Source: Virgibacillus indicus
GTDB lineage: Bacteria > Bacillota > Bacilli > Bacillales > Amphibacillaceae
NCBI RefSeq assembly: GCF_002266285.1
Contig: NZ_NPMS01000004.1
Span: forward strand, 62,001 to 126,000
Direction of reading: 5' to 3'
DNA: 64,000 bases
In this document: piece by piece, positions 26,380 through 36,928 of the stretch
Position numbering within the stretch: position 1 is the stretch's first letter
Layout of the letters: every line of letters starts with the position of its first letter
The notes under the pieces: generated by a model
Database searches by the model: none
Told to the model about the DNA's origin: nothing
What the model saw: only the letters and a program-made list of their open reading frames with translations
Position numbers and translations under genes: made by a program

Positions 26380-27870
26380 TTACAAATAGGACGGCAGCAC
26401 GGAACTCCCCATTAAAAATTCATCGACTTTGCGAGCTGCTTCCCTTCCTTCATTAATCGCCCAAACAATTAAACTTTGTCCACGTCTAGCATCTCCTGCA
26501 GTAAATAAATTCTCTATATTTGTTTTAAAATCACCATACTTCGCCTTCACATTTCCGTTTACAGTATCCAGACCAAGCTGTAGTGGCAGTCGTTTATCAG
26601 GTCCTTCAAACCCTATTGCAATAAAAACCAGTTGGGCAGGCCAAACCTTCTCTGTACCAGGTATCTCACGGAAGACAAACATACTGTTTTCATCTTTTGT
26701 ATTTTCCATTCCCACGGTATGCACTTCTTTTAAATTCCCGTATTGATCTGCAACAAATCGTTTTGTCTGAATACAGAACTGGCGTGGATCCTCGCCGAAT
26801 CTTTCAGTCGCTTCTTTATGTGCATAGTCCACTGTAAATATATTAGGATATTCTGGCCACATGTTGCTGTCAGTTCTGGCTGATGGCAATTTTGGATGCT
26901 TTCCAAATTGCACCACACTATTGCAGTCTTGACGCAATGCAGTTGCAATGCAATCTGCTCCTGTGTCCCCGCCACCGATTACGATGACATCTTTTCCTTC
27001 CGCATTGATAGAATCTACTCCACCAACATCACCATACAATAGATTTTTCGTGGAAGCTGTCAGGTAATCCATCGCAAAATGCACACCATTCGCTTCCCTT
27101 CCATCCAAATGTAAATTACGCTGCCTTTGAGCTCCAATACATAGGATTACTGCATTAAAGTTAGTTTGTAATTGCTCGTTGGAAATATCTTTTCCTACTT
27201 CCGTATTCAGTATAAAATCAATTCCTTCTTGCTCTAAAAGTTCGATTCTTCGCTCCACCACATCTTTTTCCAGTTTCATATTTGGAATGCCGTACATCAA
27301 CAGGCCGCCCGCACGATCCTGCCTTTCATAAATGGTCACATGATGGCCGGCCTGATTCAATTGATCGGCACTGGCCAAACCGGCAGGACCGGAACCAACG
27401 ATGGCAATTGTTTTACCGGTTCTGTTTCGAGGTATTCTTGGTGTTATCCAGCCATTTTCAAACCCTTTATCAATAATTGTGCGTTCGATACTTTTAATGG
27501 TCACTGCGGGATCTGAAATTGCAAGTGTACAAGATCCTTCACACGGTGCAGGACAGACCCTGCCGGTGAATTCAGGGAAATTGTTCGTTTTTAACAGTCT
27601 TTCCAGCGCTTCCTTCCACCTTCCCTGAAACACCAGATCATTCCACTCTGGAATTAAGTTGTAAATTGGGCAACCTGTTGTTGCTCCATTGATCACATCA
27701 CCCATCTGACAAAAGGGAGTTCCACAATCCATACATCGCGCACCCTGTCTTTTCAAGGTTTCATCAGAGAAGGGAGCTTTATATTCGTTCCAGTCATTTA
27801 ACCGGTTAAGTGGATCCCGTTCCATGGTCTCCTCACGCTGATATTCCATAAAACCTGTAGCTTTTCTCAT
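26380..27870 (-). CDS. gltB: Glutamate synthase small (beta) subunit
   Basis: 496 residues. N-terminal iron-sulfur region with MDCGTPFC and a second cysteine cluster (CPAPCEGSC), then two Rossmann motifs: IVGSGPAGLASADQLNQAG (FAD) and VIGGGDTGADCIATAL (NADPH). A final TAGDARRGQSLIVWAINEGR binds FAD. It passes electrons from NADPH to the large subunit. It is named gltB after B. subtilis (gltD in E. coli). It follows the large-subunit gene by 104 bp. No gltC regulator is present in the window. Confidence 0.93.
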   Translation of the reverse strand: MRKATGFMEYQREETMERDPLNRLNDWNEYKAPFSDETLKRQGARCMDCGTPFCQMGDVINGATTGCPIYNLIPEWNDLVFQGRWKEALERLLKTNNFPEFTGRVCPAPCEGSCTLAISDPAVTIKSIERTIIDKGFENGWITPRIPRNRTGKTIAIVGSGPAGLASADQLNQAGHHVTIYERQDRAGGLLMYGIPNMKLEKDVVERRIELLEQEGIDFILNTEVGKDISNEQLQTNFNAVILCIGAQRQRNLHLDGREANGVHFAMDYLTASTKNLLYGDVGGVDSINAEGKDVIVIGGGDTGADCIATALRQDCNSVVQFGKHPKLPSARTDSNMWPEYPNIFTVDYAHKEATERFGEDPRQFCIQTKRFVADQYGNLKEVHTVGMENTKDENSMFVFREIPGTEKVWPAQLVFIAIGFEGPDKRLPLQLGLDTVNGNVKAKYGDFKTNIENLFTAGDARRGQSLIVWAINEGREAARKVDEFLMGSSVLPSYL

Positions 27871-27974
27871 GTTCGTTGCCCCTTTCTTTTGTTCTTTACC
27901 GATCGGAACATTGGGATAATCTCAAATGAAACACCACGGACGGTATGTCACGTATAATTCGGAAAGCAGACATT

Positions 27975-30900
27975 CTACAATGGTATTTGTTGCGGTTTTT
28001 TCATGTTCCGGACAACCGTTCCATGTTGCTTCTTTGATTGAAAAGCACGCATCGCAGCTTCTGTATCGGTTAGACCAGCATCTTTATGAACCTGAATTTT
28101 TTCCTGCATGCTTCTGTAATCCTTTGGAATAATTTTCACAAAATCCCCGGCACATTTATTCCAATTCGACAGTACAAATCGAGCTTTCTTGCTCACTGTA
28201 TAATGATAATGATTTTGAATCATTCGCTTTACTTTTCCCAGCTCATCTTGATCTAAAAGTGTTTCAAATGCTGTCATGTCTTGATTACATAAATGTTTAA
28301 ATAACTCATGGTCATCAACTTGCACATAAGCGATACCACCTGACATACCAGCAGCGAAGTTTTTACCAACTTCACCCAATACAACAACACGTCCGCCGGT
28401 CATATACTCGCAGCCATGATCACCTATCCCTTCAACGACAAGATTTGCACCGCTGTTACGAACCGCAAACCGCTCACCTGCATAGCCATTAATATACCCC
28501 TCACCACTTGTAGCGCCATAAAAAGCGACATTGCCGATAATAACGTTATGAGATTCAGCGTTTTTAGCTTCCAGGTAGGATGAAACAGACACTTTCCCGC
28601 CTGACAAACCCTTTCCTACATAGTCGTTGGCATCACCCGTTAAGTGTAATGACAATCCTTTTGGAATATAGGCACCAAAGCTCTGACCCGCTGACCCGGT
28701 AAATCGCAATGTGATAGCGTCCTCAGCCATCCCTTCCTCACCATAGCGCTTTGAAACCTCACTTCCAGTTATCGTCCCCACGGCACGGTGGATATTTTTA
28801 ATAGGATAAGACAAATCTACTTTTTCATTGTGTTCTATAGCCTGTTTTACAGCTGGTAAAATTTCCCTTAGGTCAATTGATAAATCAAGCTGATGATCCT
28901 GTTTCATTTGATATGTTGACAAGCCCTCTACCTGATAAAGCAATGTTGATAAATCCAGCTGCTTTGCCTTCCAGTGTAATTTAGCCCTGTCACTTACTGT
29001 CAGCATTTCAGTCCGGCCAATCATTTCTTCAACAGTCCTGAATCCGAGGTCAGCCATGATTTCCCTTACTTCCTGTGCAATATAAAACATGAAATTGACA
29101 ACATGATCTGGATCGCCCATGAACTTCTTCCTGAGCTCAGGATTTTGGGTAGCAACACCGACAGGGCAAGTATCCATATGGCATACCCGCATCATGACAC
29201 AGCCAAGAACAACAAGAGGTGCGGTCGCAAAACCAAATTCTTCTGCGCCAAGCAATGCAGCCATTACCACATCTTTTCCTGTCATTAATTTGCCGTCTGT
29301 TTCCAAGACAACCCGTTCTCTAAGTCCGTTTAACATGAGCGTCTGGTGTGTTTCAGCAAGACCTAACTCCCATGGCAGTCCTGTATGCTTTATACTTGTT
29401 TTTGGTGAAGCACCAGTCCCGCCATCATAACCACTGACTGTAATGACATCTGCTTTACCTTTCGCAACGCCTGCCGCGATCGTACCAATGCCTGCTTTAG
29501 CAACAAGCTTTACACTGATTCGGGCATGACGGTTAGCATTTTTTAAATCATAAATTAATTGCGCCAGATCCTCAATCGAATAAATATCATGATGAGGCGG
29601 CGGCGAAATAAGATCGACACCTGTAGTTGAGCCACGGACATCAGCTACCCAAGGATACACCTTACTTCCAGGCAGCTGACCACCTTCACCTGGCTTTGCC
29701 CCTTGCGCCATCTTAATCTGAAGTTCATCCGCATTAATAAGGTAATGACTTTTTACACCGAAACGGCCCGATGCAATTTGCTTAATGGCACTCCTTCGTA
29801 AATCCCCATTTTCATCTGTGGCAAACCTTCTTGGGTCTTCTCCTCCTTCCCCACTGTTACTTTTTCCACCTATACGATTCATGGCAATGGCCAATGATTC
29901 ATGCGCCTCCTGACTTAACGAACCAAACGACATCGCCCCTGTTTTAAACCGTTTAACAATCGATTCAACAGGTTCCACTTCATCAATTGAAATAGCGTTC
30001 GTCTTCTTAAATTCAAACAAGTTTCGCAAAAAGTTAAGCCGTTCTTCATTCGCTGCTTTGGAATATAGCTTAAACAAGTTGTAATCGCCTCTTCGGCATG
30101 CCCATTGCAGTGTGTGAATCGTTTTCGGGTTAAACGCATGATGTTCACCCGCCTTTCTCCATTGAAAATCACTGCCGGAATCCAGCGCATCGTCGACAGG
30201 CTTTTCATAAGCTGTTTTATGCCGCTTAAGTGCTTCTTCGGAAATCGTATCGATACCAATCCCATCAAGTTGAGAGACAGTTCCTGTAAAGTAGCGGTCA
30301 ATGACCATTTTACTGATACCAATCGCTTCAAATATCTGGGCACCACGATAACTTTGAATGGTTGAAATTCCCATTTTGGACATTACTTTAACGATACCTT
30401 CTGTAATTCCTCTAATATAAGAACTTATTACATTTTTATAACTTGGTGACAGATGGTTCTCGTTAATCGCCTTGCTCAATGTTGCATAAGCTAGGTACGG
30501 GTTGATTGCATCCGCTCCATAACCGATCAAAGCAGCAAAATGATGAACCTCTCTTGCCTCCCCTGTTTCCGCAATGATACTCACCTTTGTTCGGTTTCCC
30601 TGACGAACAAGATGCTGATGGAGCGCACTTACTGCAAAGAGTGACGGGATTGCAGGTGTATTTTCATCCATGTTTCGATCTGATAAAACAAGGATACAAA
30701 CCCCCTCAGCAATCAGCTTTTCTGCTTTCTGGAAAATTTGCTCCAAGGCATGTTCCAGATCTCCATCAAATAATGTGTCAATCGTCTCAGAAGCGAACCC
30801 TTCATAGCTGTTAGTTTTTAATAAGTGAAGCTGCATGTTGGAAAGTACTGGTGTATCAATCAGAAGTCTGCGGCAACTTTTTTCATCGGCATGTAGAATG

Positions 30901-32534
30901 TTCCCAACTGGACCAAGCATGGTCGTCGTCGAAATAACAAGCTGCTCGCGGTAAGCGTCAATAGGAGGGTTGGTGACTTGTGCAAATAGCTGCTTAAAAT
31001 AAGAGAATAATGATTGAGGATAATTGGATAATACCGCTAATGGAACATCATTTCCCATCGCACCGACCGGATCTTTTTCTTGCGTTACCAGTGGAATTAA
31101 ATATTTATGGACATCTTCATACGTATAACCAAATGCTTTCTGTCTTTTCACCAGATCAGTTAAAAGCTCCTCTTCAAAAAGTTCCACATTATTTTTTAAG
31201 TTAATCTGTTGTTCATCCAGCCATTTTTGGTACGGCTTCTCTTCTGTAATTTCCGTTTTAATCTCCTCATCAGAGATGATTCGTCCTTCATCCATATCAA
31301 GTAACAGCATTTTCCCCGGACTGAGTCGATCTTTGTACAATATCTGACCTTCATCAACATCAACAACGCCCACTTCCGAGGAATAGATCAGATAGTCATC
31401 CTTTGTAACGTAATATCGTGCTGGCCGCAGCCCATTTCTGTCCAGTATCGCTCCGATTTGCTTCCCGTTACAAAATGAAATGGATGTTGGACCGTCCCAA
31501 GGCTCCATTAACGAGCTGTGAAATTCATAGAATGCCTTTCTTTCTTTGGACAAATATGGATTTTTATCCCATGGTTCAGGGATAAGCATCATGGCGGCAT
31601 GTGCCGGTTTTCTTCCCGCAAGAATTAAGAATTCAAGAGCATTATCCAACATAGCCGAATCACTGCCATCCGTATTCAAAATCGGGAGTACTTTTTCCAA
31701 ATCATTACCAAAAACATTGGATACAAATTGTTTCTCCCTCGCCTGCATCCAATTCATATTCCCTCGCAGTGTATTGATCTCTCCGTTATGCATCAGATAA
31801 CGGTTCGGATGCGCTCGTTCCCAGCTTGGAAATGTGTTTGTACTAAAGCGGGAATGCACTAAAGCAAAAGCAGATTCAAATTGCTCATTCTGTAAATCTT
31901 CATAAAATCTATTTAGCTGTTCAGGACGTAATAACCCTTTATATACAATTGTCTGACTTGACAGACTGGAAAAATAAAGTTGCTCATCTTGTTCGATAGC
32001 TAATTTTTCCGTCTGTCTTCTAATGACATACAATTTCCTCTCAAAGTCGATATCTGCTTTAACAGAAGTATCTGCACCAATGAATACCTGGCGGATAAAA
32101 GGACAGCTTTCTTGTGCCTTTATTCCAATATTTTCGACATGTACAGGTACCGTTCTCCATCCAAGAACTATCTGCCCTTCCTGCCTGATAATTGCATTGA
32201 TTTGATTCTCTAATCCTGGCAGATCATCCGTGTCATTTGAGAAAAAAACCATACCAACTCCAAAGCGTCCTTTTTCCGGCAGATTCATACCGGGACAAAC
32301 ATTTCTGAAAAAAGAATCCGGAATTTCTACCATCAATCCGGCACCGTCTCCCATGGTTGCATCACTGCTTCCACCACGATGGTCAAGCTGACACAGCATA
32401 TGAAGCCCTTTTTTAACAATGTCATGATTCGGCACGCCATGAATATGTGCGTATAAACCAATTCCGCATGCATCATGTTCCAATTCAGGATGGTATAGAC
32501 CTTGAGCTTTTGGTATCTGGTTATAATGCATCAT
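27975..32534 (-). CDS. gltA: Glutamate synthase large (alpha) subunit
   Basis: 1519 residues. A short propeptide precedes the catalytic Cys22 in HDACGIGLYAHIHG, the glutamine amidotransferase nucleophile. The central domain, the FMN-binding synthase domain (GEGGEDPRRFA, KPGEGGQLPGSKVYPW, SGYDGGTGASP), the 3Fe-4S cysteines (CVMMRVCHMDTCPVG) and the C-terminal beta-helix (GKGLSGGKVSVSS, GATSGEGYINGYAG) follow in the usual order. It makes two glutamates from glutamine and 2-oxoglutarate. GGAGGGG lies just before the two adjacent ATGs; the second (32531) has better spacing. Confidence 0.95.
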   Translation of the reverse strand: MMHYNQIPKAQGLYHPELEHDACGIGLYAHIHGVPNHDIVKKGLHMLCQLDHRGGSSDATMGDGAGLMVEIPDSFFRNVCPGMNLPEKGRFGVGMVFFSNDTDDLPGLENQINAIIRQEGQIVLGWRTVPVHVENIGIKAQESCPFIRQVFIGADTSVKADIDFERKLYVIRRQTEKLAIEQDEQLYFSSLSSQTIVYKGLLRPEQLNRFYEDLQNEQFESAFALVHSRFSTNTFPSWERAHPNRYLMHNGEINTLRGNMNWMQAREKQFVSNVFGNDLEKVLPILNTDGSDSAMLDNALEFLILAGRKPAHAAMMLIPEPWDKNPYLSKERKAFYEFHSSLMEPWDGPTSISFCNGKQIGAILDRNGLRPARYYVTKDDYLIYSSEVGVVDVDEGQILYKDRLSPGKMLLLDMDEGRIISDEEIKTEITEEKPYQKWLDEQQINLKNNVELFEEELLTDLVKRQKAFGYTYEDVHKYLIPLVTQEKDPVGAMGNDVPLAVLSNYPQSLFSYFKQLFAQVTNPPIDAYREQLVISTTTMLGPVGNILHADEKSCRRLLIDTPVLSNMQLHLLKTNSYEGFASETIDTLFDGDLEHALEQIFQKAEKLIAEGVCILVLSDRNMDENTPAIPSLFAVSALHQHLVRQGNRTKVSIIAETGEAREVHHFAALIGYGADAINPYLAYATLSKAINENHLSPSYKNVISSYIRGITEGIVKVMSKMGISTIQSYRGAQIFEAIGISKMVIDRYFTGTVSQLDGIGIDTISEEALKRHKTAYEKPVDDALDSGSDFQWRKAGEHHAFNPKTIHTLQWACRRGDYNLFKLYSKAANEERLNFLRNLFEFKKTNAISIDEVEPVESIVKRFKTGAMSFGSLSQEAHESLAIAMNRIGGKSNSGEGGEDPRRFATDENGDLRRSAIKQIASGRFGVKSHYLINADELQIKMAQGAKPGEGGQLPGSKVYPWVADVRGSTTGVDLISPPPHHDIYSIEDLAQLIYDLKNANRHARISVKLVAKAGIGTIAAGVAKGKADVITVSGYDGGTGASPKTSIKHTGLPWELGLAETHQTLMLNGLRERVVLETDGKLMTGKDVVMAALLGAEEFGFATAPLVVLGCVMMRVCHMDTCPVGVATQNPELRKKFMGDPDHVVNFMFYIAQEVREIMADLGFRTVEEMIGRTEMLTVSDRAKLHWKAKQLDLSTLLYQVEGLSTYQMKQDHQLDLSIDLREILPAVKQAIEHNEKVDLSYPIKNIHRAVGTITGSEVSKRYGEEGMAEDAITLRFTGSAGQSFGAYIPKGLSLHLTGDANDYVGKGLSGGKVSVSSYLEAKNAESHNVIIGNVAFYGATSGEGYINGYAGERFAVRNSGANLVVEGIGDHGCEYMTGGRVVVLGEVGKNFAAGMSGGIAYVQVDDHELFKHLCNQDMTAFETLLDQDELGKVKRMIQNHYHYTVSKKARFVLSNWNKCAGDFVKIIPKDYRSMQEKIQVHKDAGLTDTEAAMRAFQSKKQHGTVVRNMKKPQQIPL

Positions 32535-32799
32535 TTCCCCTCCCGATATTTAGATAATTCTGTATTTATTTTGTATTATAAATTATAAATCCCTTAATCA
32601 ATCTAATCAATATATAGTTTGGATTTAATTAATCTATTTTTGATATCACGGGTGAGTTAAATGGATAGATTTGGGATAATTATGTTATTTTAAGGTAGCA
32701 GAAGTATGAGAACTTGTTTCGAAGGTAACTGTCAATTTACAGGATATGGAAAAAATGAGGAGATTAACTAAAATTTTTTATTTATGAGATTGCAAGAAG
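32535..32799. other. Control region upstream of glutamate synthase
   Basis: A 265-bp A/T-rich gap between the truncated MFS gene and gltA, whose start is at 32534. No coding frame. A candidate dyad TGTCAATTTACA lies near 32728, but it is shorter than the 17-bp TnrA box. No GltC site could be defined without the regulator. Confidence 0.35.
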
Positions 32800-33591
32800 C
32801 TAGGCGTTTGTTATTAGCGGAGTCACCAGGTGTGCTGGAATACCAACACAAACGAGAATTGCCCAAAAAGCTTTTGTTTTTTTAGCTTCACCTAAAGTCC
32901 AATCCTCCGCGGCTTCTTTCACCACAGAGGTGCCAATCAGAGGTTTAAATTTCTCTGTATTTTGTGTTCCTAGTCCATCAGGTTCAAGTCCCATATCCTC
33001 TGGTTTATTACGCACCCCAAATAGAGCAATTGGTACAAATACAAGCAGTAATATTACTCCCCAAAACTGCCAAGCAAACCGCCAATCCCATGTGTTGATC
33101 ATCCAAGTATTAATAATCGGGAACACCATTGCACTGATGAAACTACCCAATGTCATAATACTGAATGCCAACCCTCTTTTTTTAATAAACCATTGCGCTA
33201 CCAACGTATTGGGTATAAGGGTCATACTCCCCTGTCCAAGCAAGCGAATAAGAAAAAATCCAAGAGCAAGCATCCAAATACTGGAGACAGTACTATTCCA
33301 AAAACAAGCGATGGCAAATAAGGTTCCAATTGTAACCATCATAATTCGTTGACCGAATCGATCTATAAACCTGCCAACAAATATCATTATAAGTCCTGCA
33401 GCCAATGTAGCAGCAGAATAAATACCAGACACCTGTGATCGTGACCAGCCAAACTCTAATATGTACGCATCGATGAAGGCTGAATTCGAATAAGTCTGGC
33501 CGGGTCCAGAGAAAAATACCCCTAATCCGGCTATAATGACAATGAACCATCCATAGTAGAATCTGCCAAAGAATAATTTTGTTTTAGTCAT
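32800..33591 (-). pseudogene. MFS transporter, C-terminally truncated
   Basis: Only 263 residues, where the family has about 400-430. The N-terminal six helices are intact (FYYGWFIVIIAGLGVFF, GIYSAATLAAGLIMIFVGRF, QGSMTLIPNTLVAQWFIKKR), followed by the central loop and the start of helix 7 (AFWAILVCVGIPAHLV). A TAG then ends the frame, and the downstream 260 bp carry no second half. It resembles OFA- or monocarboxylate-type MFS proteins. Probably a deletion remnant. The break lies near the left edge of the copper/sulfur region. Confidence 0.75.
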
Positions 33592-33855
33592 GATTCACCT
33601 CTTTGCTTATGATAATGTTTTATTGATTAATAAAAAATAAATGAAATATAACACTAAGGCTACATATAGTTAATTTCCTGAAAAACTTAACTAGGTTGTT
33701 TCTATGAAACTATACTAGCATCAGTCATACCTTTGTCAAACTAATACATTTTATAAAAGAGATTTTAAAGTGAGTTGTCACAGAAGTGTTATGTAGAATA
33801 ATTTTAAGTGCTAGAAGGTTTTGAGAATATGGAGAATCAATTCTTAAAAGAAGTA

Positions 33856-33898
33856 AAAAGCTGATTCCCTGTACAGGAAATGTACAGGAAACCAGCTT
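33856..33898 (-). terminator. Terminator after copZ
   Basis: On the minus strand, AAGCTGGTTTCC pairs imperfectly with GGGAATCAGCTT around an inner CTGTACA/TGTACAG stem, followed by TTTTTAC; it lies ten bases past the copZ stop. The remaining 264 bp up to the MFS start show no gene. Confidence 0.75.
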
Positions 33899-33908
33899 CC
33901 TTTTATAT

Positions 33909-34118
33909 TTAGGCTACAACATCATAACCTTGATCTTCAACAGCTTCTTTCATATTTTCCAATGAAGCTTTTGTTTCATCATAAGTAACTTCTACTTTAC
34001 CAGAGTTCAAATCAACTTCTACAGCAGATACTCCTTCTAACCCATTAAGTGCGCCCTCTACTGACATTTTGCAGTGGCCGCATGTCATTCCTTTAACATC
34101 TAAAGTTTTAGTTTGCAT
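33909..34118 (-). CDS. copZ: Copper chaperone CopZ
   Basis: 69 residues from ATG 34118, with GGAGGTG seven bases upstream. One heavy-metal-associated (HMA) fold with the Cu(I) motif GMTCGHCKMSVEG and the downstream VEVDLNSGKVEVTYDE. It carries Cu(I) to the CopA ATPase or to CsoR. It lies 32 bp after copA and ends the csoR-copA-copZ operon. Cytosolic. Confidence 0.95.
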   Translation of the reverse strand: MQTKTLDVKGMTCGHCKMSVEGALNGLEGVSAVEVDLNSGKVEVTYDETKASLENMKEAVEDQGYDVVA

Positions 34119-34150
34119 TTTTGTCACCTCCTTTAAAGTTGCAGAAAAAA

Positions 34151-36535
34151 TTATATCTTAACTCGCTTTAAACGAAGTGAGTTAGAAACAACACTTACCG
34201 AACTCAATGCCATTGCTGCACCAGCAACCCATGGTGCCAGTAATCCGATTGCTGCAACCGGGATTCCTGCTGTATTGTAGCCGAATGCCCAGAATAGGTT
34301 TTGGCGGATATTTTTAATTGTTGCATGACTGATTTTAATGGCTTTCGGAATGAGCAATAGTTCCCCACCAAGAATCGTTACATCGGCCGCTTCAATTGCC
34401 ACTTCTGTTCCTGTACCAATTGCAATTCCAATATCGGCAATTGCTAATGCCGGGGCATCATTTACCCCATCCCCAACCATTGCAACCTTTTTACCTTGTA
34501 ACTGAATCTCTTTTACTTTATCAGCTTTTTCTTCAGGTAAAACTTGGGCTATTACTTGGTCAATGCCAACTTGTTTCGCAATAGCTTGAGCTGTTCTTTC
34601 ATTATCCCCTGTTAACATGATCACTTCTAAGCCTTGTTCTTGTAACTCTTTAATTGCTTGTGGTGCTGTTTCTTTAATCGTATCTGCAACGGCAATAATT
34701 CCGCGATACTTTCCATCAACAGCAATTAACATTGCTGTTTTGCCTTCCACTTCGTAATCGATCATTTCTTGTTCCGCGCCACCAACATCGATTTGGTGAT
34801 CTTGCATTAATTTTCGATTTCCAACGAGAATGTTATTGCCCGAAATCTTAACTTCGATACCGTGGCCAGGTATCGCATTGAAATCATCTACTTCAACTAA
34901 ATCAATATCTTTTTCTGTTGCATAGGCAACGATTGCTTCTGCAAGTGGATGCTCTGAGCCTTTTTCAGCACTTGCTAGTAACTGTAATGTTTCCTCATCA
35001 CCTGTAAAGCTTGTAACTTCAGGTTTTCCTTTTGTGATTGTTCCCGTTTTATCTAACACGATTGCATTTAATGCATGTGTACGCTCGAGATGTTCTCCAC
35101 CTTTAAAAAGAATTCCATTCTCTGCAGCCTTTCCTGTACCAACCATAATTGAAGTTGGTGTTGCAAGTCCTAAAGCACATGGACATGCAATAACAAGAAC
35201 AGCTATTGCTGCAACTAAAGCAGGTTCAAATTGACCAGGCTGGACAAACATGACCCAAACGGTGAATGTAAGAATTGCAATCACTACAACGATCGGTACA
35301 AAATAGCCGGAAATAACATCGGCTAATCGTTGGATTGGTGCTTTCGATCCTTGTGCATCCTCAACTACTTTCACAATCGATGCAAGGGCTGTATCTTTAC
35401 CTACTTTTGTTGCTTCCATTTCAATCGAGCCATTTTTATTGATCGTTGAGCCGATTAACCCAGAGTCTACTTCCTTTTCAATTGGAATGGATTCCCCTGT
35501 AATCATCGATTCATCTACAGATGTTCTTCCCTTTACTATCATACCATCTACTGGTATTTTCTCCCCTGGTTTTACAACTAACTTATCACCAACGACAACT
35601 TCTTCTACTGGAATCATAGTTTCTACGCCATTTCTTATAATGCGAGCTTCTTTTGCCTGTAAATTAAGCAAAGAGGATAGTGCATTCGTTGTCTGGCTTT
35701 TTGCTCTAGCTTCCAAATACTTACCAAATAAAATCAACGTGATTAATACAGCACTTGTTTCAAAATACAAATGCGGTTCGTACGCTTGATTGCCAATCGT
35801 CTTAATTGCTTCATATAAACTATAGAAATAAGCAGCACTTGTACCTAATGCAACAAGCACATCCATGTTCGCTCCACCGCTCTTCAGGTTCTTATATGCA
35901 CCAACATAAAATTGCCATCCGATGATAAATTGAACGGGTGTTGCTAAAGCAAATTGGAACCATGGATTCATGAATATATCCGGTATCGTCATATTAAATA
36001 AATGTACCAGCATGGTTACTAATAGCGGTGCAGCTAACACGGCCGAAATAATTAATTTTGTCTTCATATTTTTAATTGCTTTTTCTTTATGTGTTTGCTT
36101 TTCCGCTGCTTCAGCTTTAGGTTTCGCGTCATAACCCAAATTTTTGATTTTATCAATGATTGATTTCGTATCTGTGAGTCCTGGATTATATTCCAGGGAT
36201 GCAGTTTCTGTTGTTAAGTTTACAGCTGCAAATTTAACCCCTTCTTGCTTATTCAATACCTTTTCAATCCGGGTTGAACAGGCAGCACAGGTCATTCCAA
36301 ATACATCTAATTCCGTTTTTTCCATTAAAACGCCGTAGCCGACATTTTCGATTTTTTTCGTAATATCTTCAATGGAAGTTTTTCCTGAATCAAAGTCTAC
36401 GGTTGCCTTTTCCGTTGTTAAATTAACTTGGGCTTCGACACCATCCATTTTATTTAATACTTTTTCAACACGAGTAGAACAAGCAGCACAGGTCATTCCT
36501 GTTATACCTAGTGTTGCATGATTTGTTTCGCTCAC
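34151..36535 (-). CDS. copA: Copper-exporting P1B-type ATPase CopA
   Basis: 794 residues. Two N-terminal HMA domains, each with [17 protein letters not shown]; eight membrane helices; the Cu(I) channel motif [10 protein letters not shown] in helix 6; phosphorylation site [11 protein letters not shown]; the [10 protein letters not shown] nucleotide-binding motif; and hinge [13 protein letters not shown]. The C-terminal helix contains the MxxSS-type motif [17 protein letters not shown]. It pumps Cu(I) out of the cell. The start is GTG 36535 with GGGGGG six bases upstream. It follows csoR by 13 bp. Confidence 0.95.
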   Translation of the reverse strand: MSETNHATLGITGMTCAACSTRVEKVLNKMDGVEAQVNLTTEKATVDFDSGKTSIEDITKKIENVGYGVLMEKTELDVFGMTCAACSTRIEKVLNKQEGVKFAAVNLTTETASLEYNPGLTDTKSIIDKIKNLGYDAKPKAEAAEKQTHKEKAIKNMKTKLIISAVLAAPLLVTMLVHLFNMTIPDIFMNPWFQFALATPVQFIIGWQFYVGAYKNLKSGGANMDVLVALGTSAAYFYSLYEAIKTIGNQAYEPHLYFETSAVLITLILFGKYLEARAKSQTTNALSSLLNLQAKEARIIRNGVETMIPVEEVVVGDKLVVKPGEKIPVDGMIVKGRTSVDESMITGESIPIEKEVDSGLIGSTINKNGSIEMEATKVGKDTALASIVKVVEDAQGSKAPIQRLADVISGYFVPIVVVIAILTFTVWVMFVQPGQFEPALVAAIAVLVIACPCALGLATPTSIMVGTGKAAENGILFKGGEHLERTHALNAIVLDKTGTITKGKPEVTSFTGDEETLQLLASAEKGSEHPLAEAIVAYATEKDIDLVEVDDFNAIPGHGIEVKISGNNILVGNRKLMQDHQIDVGGAEQEMIDYEVEGKTAMLIAVDGKYRGIIAVADTIKETAPQAIKELQEQGLEVIMLTGDNERTAQAIAKQVGIDQVIAQVLPEEKADKVKEIQLQGKKVAMVGDGVNDAPALAIADIGIAIGTGTEVAIEAADVTILGGELLLIPKAIKISHATIKNIRQNLFWAFGYNTAGIPVAAIGLLAPWVAGAAMALSSVSVVSNSLRLKRVKI

Positions 36536-36548
36536 AACAGATCCCCCC

Positions 36549-36851
36549 TTATTTAGAAAACTGTTTTAATACACTCATTAATTCCTCAATCGTTTCTTCA
36601 CCTTCACCTTGTTTAATCGCATCACTGACACAATGGTTTATATGTCGTTCAGTGATAGAGAAACCTGTATTTTTTAATGCAGATTGAATTGCGCTAATTT
36701 GTACTAAAATATCTACACAATATCGATCTTCTTCCACCATTTTCTGTATTCCACGAACTTGACCTTCTATTCGTTTTAAACGGTTAATTACTTTTTCCTT
36801 TTCATCTTGTGTTCTTGGTTTACTCGGGTGATCATGTAAGAATTTATCCAA
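36549..36851 (-). CDS. csoR: Copper-sensing repressor CsoR
   Basis: From TTG 36851 (AAGGAAGTG six bases upstream) the protein has 100 residues and places the Cu(I) ligands at Cys45 (DRYCVDIL), His70 and Cys74 (ERHINHCV), exactly the B. subtilis CsoR numbering. A GTG three codons earlier overlaps the ribosome site. The DUF156 core [19 protein letters not shown] is intact. Cu(I) binding releases it from operator DNA. Its own promoter carries the operator at 36884-36902, so the copper operon is autoregulated. Confidence 0.93.
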   Translation of the reverse strand: MDKFLHDHPSKPRTQDEKEKVINRLKRIEGQVRGIQKMVEEDRYCVDILVQISAIQSALKNTGFSITERHINHCVSDAIKQGEGEETIEELMSVLKQFSK

Positions 36852-36881
36852 ATGAATCACTTCCTTTTCTGTTATACTTAT

Positions 36882-36910
36882 ACTATACCCCCATACGGTA
36901 TAGATGTCAA
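36882..36910 (-). promoter_or_regulatory. csoR-copA-copZ promoter with CsoR operator
   Basis: On the minus strand TTGACA (36910-36905), a 17-base spacer TCTATACCGTATGGGGG and TATAGT (36887-36882). The pseudo-palindrome TATACCGTATGGGGGTATA fills the spacer, so a bound repressor would block the polymerase. Confidence 0.88.
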
Positions 36911-36928
36911 TGAATAAGTTTCTCTTTA

